A stretch of DNA of 8,329 nucleotides from Actinomycetota bacterium. GTDB lineage: Bacteria; Actinomycetota; Actinomycetes; Nanopelagicales; Nanopelagicaceae. Below, one piece after another: positions 5,190-8,329 of the stretch; within the stretch, counting starts at the first letter, position 1, and each line of letters opens with the position of its first letter. Under the pieces are notes generated by a model. It saw only the letters and a program-made list of their open reading frames with translations. It was not told the DNA's origin and did not search any database. The stretch is from contig SXMA01000003.1 of NCBI GenBank assembly GCA_005777515.1, positions 1-8,329 of the forward strand. Direction: 5' to 3'. The position numbers were made by a program, and so were the translations under genes.

Positions 5190-6800
5190 ATGAAAAACAA
5201 AAAGAGGCATTCCTTTATTGCCTTGATTGGAACTGTGGCCATCGCAATGGGTGGCTTGATTGGCGTCCAAGCAACACAGGCCGCTCCTAGCGCGACTTGC
5301 AATGTGAAGACTACTGCTGAGAAAGCGAACTGTGATGTCATAATTTATGGTGCGCTTCACCGAGTACAAGCACTCGACCCTATGAATCCAGTTGGTGGAT
5401 ATACCGAGGGACAGATGGCTTACACCATCCAAGGAAAACTTTTTCGTTATGACGCTAATGGAAAGCCCCGCAGAGATTTGGTTGCTACAGAGAGCATCTC
5501 TGCCGATAAAAAAACCGTTACTCATACCCTTAAGGATGCAAAGTACTCAGATGGAACGGTAATAACAGCGCAAGATGCGATAGTTGCATTTGACCGTTGG
5601 GTCAATTCTAAACGCTCCGCTTCCTATATTGACCAGGTTGAAAAAGTCGTTGCCAAAGATAGTAAAACTGTAGTTTGGACTTTAAAACGACCTTACCCTC
5701 AGTTTAACTTTGCACTTGCTCAAGAATTTATGGCACTTCATCCAGCGGGCAAAGTTGATACTGAAGCCAAGGCTAAGGAGTACTTTAAGAATCCTGTAGC
5801 TGGTGGACCGATGATGGTAAAAACTTTTACTCCTGGAACTGATTTGTTTGTGTCAGTTGCTAATCCAAACTATTGGGCGAAGCCTGTAGTAAAAGAAATT
5901 CGAGTTGTCACAATTCCCGATGCCAACACACGCTTGGCAGCATTCCAATCAGGTCAAATTGACTATGTCATGGAGTTGCCGTTAACAGCTGCCAAGACCA
6001 AGTGGGATAAAAGCAAGTACCGCGTAACAGGCGAGAAAGACTCAGGCGTCTTCATGCTTGCATTCAATATGGGTCCACTACAGCCGAATGATGCTTTGAA
6101 GAGCGCAAAAGTGCGCCAAGCTATTTCACTTGCTGTATCTCGAGATCAAATTATGCGAGTTGCTTTTGCGGGCTTGTCTACTCCTTCTTGTGGCATGCAG
6201 TTTGAATTCAATAATGAGTTCTATACCTGCTCCTTACCGAAAAATGGTAAGCGTGATACCGCAGCCGCTCGCAAGCTTTTAAAAGAGGCGGGCTACCCCA
6301 ACGGCTTTAAAGTAAAGATGCACGTTCCAAACCGTGTCTTCTGGCAAGATGCAGCGCAAATTGTCAAAGATAGCCTCCGATTTGTCGGGATTGATGTCAC
6401 TATTGAAATGGTGACTCCTGATACCAACATATCTCCAGTAATTAACAAGCGTGATTGGGAGATGATGTGGTTCGGAAATAACGCAGCCACTGGAACACTA
6501 CAGCTCTCAAACTGGTTCAAGCCAGGTGGAGTTTGGGCTAATAATGCGAATATACCTGATGCCTTGATATCCGAAACGGGTGCACTTCTAAATGATGCGA
6601 CAGCCGCTGAGAGCAAGGATGTGATTCAACAGAAATTAAACGCTGTTGAGAAGATTGCCTATGATCTCTCGATATTCATTCCAATCGGAACCCGATTCTA
6701 TGTATCGGGAAGTCGAATTGGAAACAACTTGGTAGAAGCACTTCTTCCAGGACAGTTGCAATTCGTTGTCGCAACAAATCCTCCTCTTCCAAACGATTAA
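5190..6800 (+). CDS. ABC transporter substrate-binding protein, family 5 (DppA/OppA type)
   Basis: A 536-residue extracytoplasmic solute-binding protein of the SBP_bac_5 family, normal length. Residues 1-31 are a Sec signal: basic KNKKRH, a hydrophobic core at 9-26 and an AxA-type site ATQA before A32. No lipobox Cys follows, so it is not an obvious lipoprotein. Mature landmarks typical of the family are LDPMNP near 62-67, the LVATES/LKDAKYSDG segment at 97-122, a DA.VAFDRW stretch at 129-137, NPNYW at 225-229, VRQAISLAVSRDQI at 308-321, and the AARKLLKEAGYPNGF region at 359-373. Cysteine pairs C37/C48 and C334/C347 could form disulfides. Family members bind peptides, nickel, glutathione or oligosaccharides (for example AgpA for alpha-galactosides). 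Flanking sugar-acid genes favour a carbohydrate ligand here, by inference only. Confidence 0.93.
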   Translation: MKNKKRHSFIALIGTVAIAMGGLIGVQATQAAPSATCNVKTTAEKANCDVIIYGALHRVQALDPMNPVGGYTEGQMAYTIQGKLFRYDANGKPRRDLVATESISADKKTVTHTLKDAKYSDGTVITAQDAIVAFDRWVNSKRSASYIDQVEKVVAKDSKTVVWTLKRPYPQFNFALAQEFMALHPAGKVDTEAKAKEYFKNPVAGGPMMVKTFTPGTDLFVSVANPNYWAKPVVKEIRVVTIPDANTRLAAFQSGQIDYVMELPLTAAKTKWDKSKYRVTGEKDSGVFMLAFNMGPLQPNDALKSAKVRQAISLAVSRDQIMRVAFAGLSTPSCGMQFEFNNEFYTCSLPKNGKRDTAAARKLLKEAGYPNGFKVKMHVPNRVFWQDAAQIVKDSLRFVGIDVTIEMVTPDTNISPVINKRDWEMMWFGNNAATGTLQLSNWFKPGGVWANNANIPDALISETGALLNDATAAESKDVIQQKLNAVEKIAYDLSIFIPIGTRFYVSGSRIGNNLVEALLPGQLQFVVATNPPLPND

Positions 6801-6832
6801 AAATTATTTTGGGCGAGGTAGATTGACGAGGG

Positions 6833-6864
6833 TGCTCCAGGAGTAGGAAGCTATTGCTGGAGCA
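6833..6864 (+). repeat. Stem-loop 1 after binding-protein gene
   Basis: TGCTCCAG (6833-6840) pairs perfectly with CTGGAGCA (6857-6864), an 8-bp GC-rich stem with a 16-base loop. No T-run follows, so it is not a standard intrinsic terminator. Confidence 0.6.
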
Positions 6865-6870
6865 AGAATT

Positions 6871-6917
6871 AAAGCAGTGGTAATAGTTGATTCATTCAAT
6901 TATTACCACTTCGCTTT
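6871..6917 (+). repeat. Stem-loop 2, long hairpin before permease
   Basis: AGTGGTAATAGTTGA (6876-6890) pairs with 6896-6910, giving 15 consecutive pairs including one G-U, with loop TTCAT. AAAGC (6871-6875) extends the stem by pairing with GCTTT (6913-6917) across a 2-base bulge, about 20 pairs in all. The sequence after it is purine-rich, not a T-run, so an mRNA-stabilising, processing or attenuating element is likelier than a simple terminator. Confidence 0.7.
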
Positions 6918-6919
6918 GA

Positions 6920-6930
6920 AAGGAAAGGAT
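6920..6930 (+). promoter_or_regulatory. Ribosome binding site that decides the permease start
   Basis: AAGGAAAGGAT contains AAAGGA at 6924-6929, eight bases before ATT 6938. No canonical start codon in the permease frame lies downstream until 7007, which is too far to use this site. Confidence 0.6.
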
Positions 6931-6937
6931 CTAGGCC

Positions 6938-7885
6938 ATTACTAAGAATGTCTTTCTAAAAAAAGTCATAGGACGCCTCTTCCGTGCAGTTGCCATTTCT
7001 TTTTGGGTGATGGTGATTTCATTCATGCTCATCCGAATTACTCCAGGAGATCCAGCGGCAACTCGACTTGGAGCAGGGGCAGAGCTTGAAGCAATAGAGG
7101 CTTTACGTAAGCAGCTCAAGCTGGATGTTTCTCCTATAGAACAATTTTTTAGCTATGCGGCTGGGTTATTTCAAGGTGATCTTGGAGTATCACTGGTTAC
7201 TGGAGTTGAAGTTCTAGAAGTCATACAGAATACCCTCCCTCTAACTTTGACATATATCTTTCTCTCTGTAATTCTGGCATTCCTAATAGCGATTCCGATT
7301 TCTACTCTAGTTGGCTGGTCAAACAAGGCATCAGTAGTTTATCTATTTCGCGGTATCACATCTGTAATTATCGCTACACCTAATTTCTTTATAGCCATGA
7401 TTGGAATTCTTCTCTTCAGTGTGAGGAGAGAGTGGGCTCCTGTTTTTGGCTATGTAAACGATTTTCCAGAAAACTTAAAATATTTATGGCTTCCCGTAAG
7501 TATCAACACCTTAATTTTGGTCGCGATTATCTCCAGAGTCCTTCAATCGTCAATTGTTGATACTAAGGGTGAAGAGTTTGTGGAGACTGGAATCATTAGA
7601 GGTGTAAGTAGGCCTCGCTTCTTTCTCTATTACATATTAAAACCCTCTATGGCTCCGACTGTCGTACTGCTCTCCTACATGATGGGAACAATGCTTGGAG
7701 CAACAGTTATTCTTGAAACTATCTTTTCTCTTCCAGGCATTGGTCGTGAATTAGTTGGAGCTGTTTTAGCTAGCGACTACCCCATGGTTCAAGGCATTCT
7801 GCTATTTTTCGGCGTCATCACCGTTTTTCTTAGTTTTATTGGTGATCTGTGCGCATATGCACTTGATCGACGGGTGAAACTATGA
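6938..7885 (+). CDS. ABC transporter permease, DppB type, probable AUU start
   Basis: The first inner-membrane permease of the importer, 315 residues if it starts at ATT 6938. The first canonical start, GTG 7007, would give 292 residues and cut off most of the first membrane helix, whereas the frame is open back to a TAG at 6932 and reads a typical N-terminus (TKNVFLKKVIGRLFRA, basic then hydrophobic). From the ATT start, helices lie near residues 18-34, 102-126, 139-161, 183-200, 240-262 and 285-305. ITPGDPA at 34-40 is the family signature after helix 1, and the EAA-type loop that contacts the ATPase lies near 213-235 with RGVS at 221-224; SLPGIG is at 264-269. Its stop overlaps the next permease start as ATGA. 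Substrate follows that of the binding protein. Confidence 0.88.
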   Translation: MTKNVFLKKVIGRLFRAVAISFWVMVISFMLIRITPGDPAATRLGAGAELEAIEALRKQLKLDVSPIEQFFSYAAGLFQGDLGVSLVTGVEVLEVIQNTLPLTLTYIFLSVILAFLIAIPISTLVGWSNKASVVYLFRGITSVIIATPNFFIAMIGILLFSVRREWAPVFGYVNDFPENLKYLWLPVSINTLILVAIISRVLQSSIVDTKGEEFVETGIIRGVSRPRFFLYYILKPSMAPTVVLLSYMMGTMLGATVILETIFSLPGIGRELVGAVLASDYPMVQGILLFFGVITVFLSFIGDLCAYALDRRVKL

Positions 7886-8329
7886 AGACGATTAATACTG
7901 CAGCTAATGTCCAAACTAGACGGCAGCGCTTAAGGGAATGGGTTTCACTTCCAGGTGGCTTTGGCATTATCACTGGAATTTCCATGTTTTTAACTATTGT
8001 ACTAATTGGTGTTATCCATCCAATCATTAGCGCATATGAACCAGATGAATTCGTTGGGGAATCATTTCAACCTCCCTCTTGGCAGCACCCGTTTGGATTA
8101 GACCAATTAGGTCGAGATGTCATGACTCGCACTTTTGCCGCCGTACCTGCTGATATTGGTGTCGCATTTCTTGGAGTTAGCATTCCGTTAGTAATTGGAA
8201 CCTTGATTGGAATTTTGCTTGGACTAGCCAAGAACAAATACTTCGTATCTCTAGTTAGTTCAATAATTGATGGAATAAACGCTTTTCCTTTGCTCATAAT
8301 TGCAATTGCAATGATTTCTTTCTTGGGCC
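7882..8329 (+). CDS. ABC transporter permease, DppC type, 3'-truncated by window end
   Basis: Starts at ATG 7882, overlapping the DppB-type stop, and runs open through the window end (149 complete codons of about 280-300 expected). A basic cytoplasmic N-terminus (TRRQRLREW at 12-20) leads into a membrane helix at about 26-50. Then comes the OppC-type periplasmic segment with the signature HPFGLDQLGRDVMTR at 69-83, a second helix near 94-117, and the start of the third with DGINAFPLL at 130-138. This is the usual partner of the DppB-type permease; ATPase genes would be expected downstream. The EAA loop lies beyond the window. The family call is firm, the substrate is unknown. Confidence 0.88.
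   Translation, partial: MKTINTAANVQTRRQRLREWVSLPGGFGIITGISMFLTIVLIGVIHPIISAYEPDEFVGESFQPPSWQHPFGLDQLGRDVMTRTFAAVPADIGVAFLGVSIPLVIGTLIGILLGLAKNKYFVSLVSSIIDGINAFPLLIIAIAMISFLG

Larger units (their letters stand above)
6801..6937 (+). other. Structured intergenic spacer between binding protein and permease
   Basis: A 137-base non-coding gap that carries two separate stem-loops (6833-6864 and 6871-6917) followed by the permease ribosome binding site. I see no gene in it. The layout is like operons where a hairpin after the binding-protein gene stabilises its mRNA or limits read-through into the permeases. Confidence 0.6.

Noticed and set aside
5105..5290. Small + strand reading frame across the control region
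   Set aside because: It crosses the divergent promoter region and overlaps the signal peptide of the binding protein in another frame; no ribosome binding site or recognisable protein.
6871..6930. Classic rho-independent terminator after the binding-protein gene
   Set aside because: The hairpin is strong, but a purine-rich ribosome binding site follows instead of a T-run, and the transporter genes continue downstream.
6948..6959. ATG at 6948 as start of the permease
   Set aside because: It is out of the permease frame and hits TAA after three codons; at most a chance mini-frame.

Overview
The window is a carbohydrate-catabolism region with a divergent transporter operon. Base composition is AT-leaning (GC roughly in the low-to-mid 40s by eye, not counted), genes are tightly packed, and GTG starts and 1-4 base overlaps occur. 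I cannot fix the organism. A streamlined, low-GC free-living bacterium such as a freshwater actinobacterium (acI/Nanopelagicales type) would fit, but the substrate-binding protein has a plain Sec signal with no lipobox, which also fits a Gram-negative such as a low-GC alphaproteobacterium. There are no rRNA, tRNA, IS or CRISPR features.

Positions 1-4284 (+ strand) hold six tightly packed genes, the first cut by the window edge: a fumarylacetoacetate-hydrolase (FAH) family enzyme, an SDR dehydrogenase, a KDPG/KDG-type aldolase, a GarK-type glycerate kinase, a D-2-hydroxyacid dehydrogenase and a small ABM-domain protein. They look like one operon that degrades sugar acids. The FAH/SDR pair is the gene pair expected for the non-phosphorylative L-fucose/L-rhamnose type route (oxidation of a 2-keto-3-deoxy-aldonate, then hydrolysis to pyruvate plus a hydroxyacid). 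The aldolase would make pyruvate plus a C3 piece. The hydroxyacid dehydrogenase and glycerate kinase can bring C3 acids such as hydroxypyruvate or glycerate into glycolysis.

Positions 4286-5038 (- strand) encode a KduD-like SDR, convergent with the operon above; the two stop codons are one base apart inside an AT-rich hairpin. KduD enzymes act on 2-keto-3-deoxygluconate-type compounds, which again points to uronic acids or sugar acids.

Positions 5039-5189 are a divergent intergenic region with several inverted repeats, including a perfect 15-bp palindrome, likely shared control for the kduD-like gene and the transporter. Positions 5190-8329 (+) hold a family-5 (DppA/OppA-type) secreted binding protein and two DppB/DppC-type permeases, the second cut by the window end. 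Between binding protein and first permease are two tandem stem-loops, and the permease appears to start with a rare AUU codon behind a good ribosome binding site. I infer that this 'peptide-type' transporter imports a sugar-acid-containing compound or glycoside for the adjacent enzymes; the substrate is not known from the sequence.
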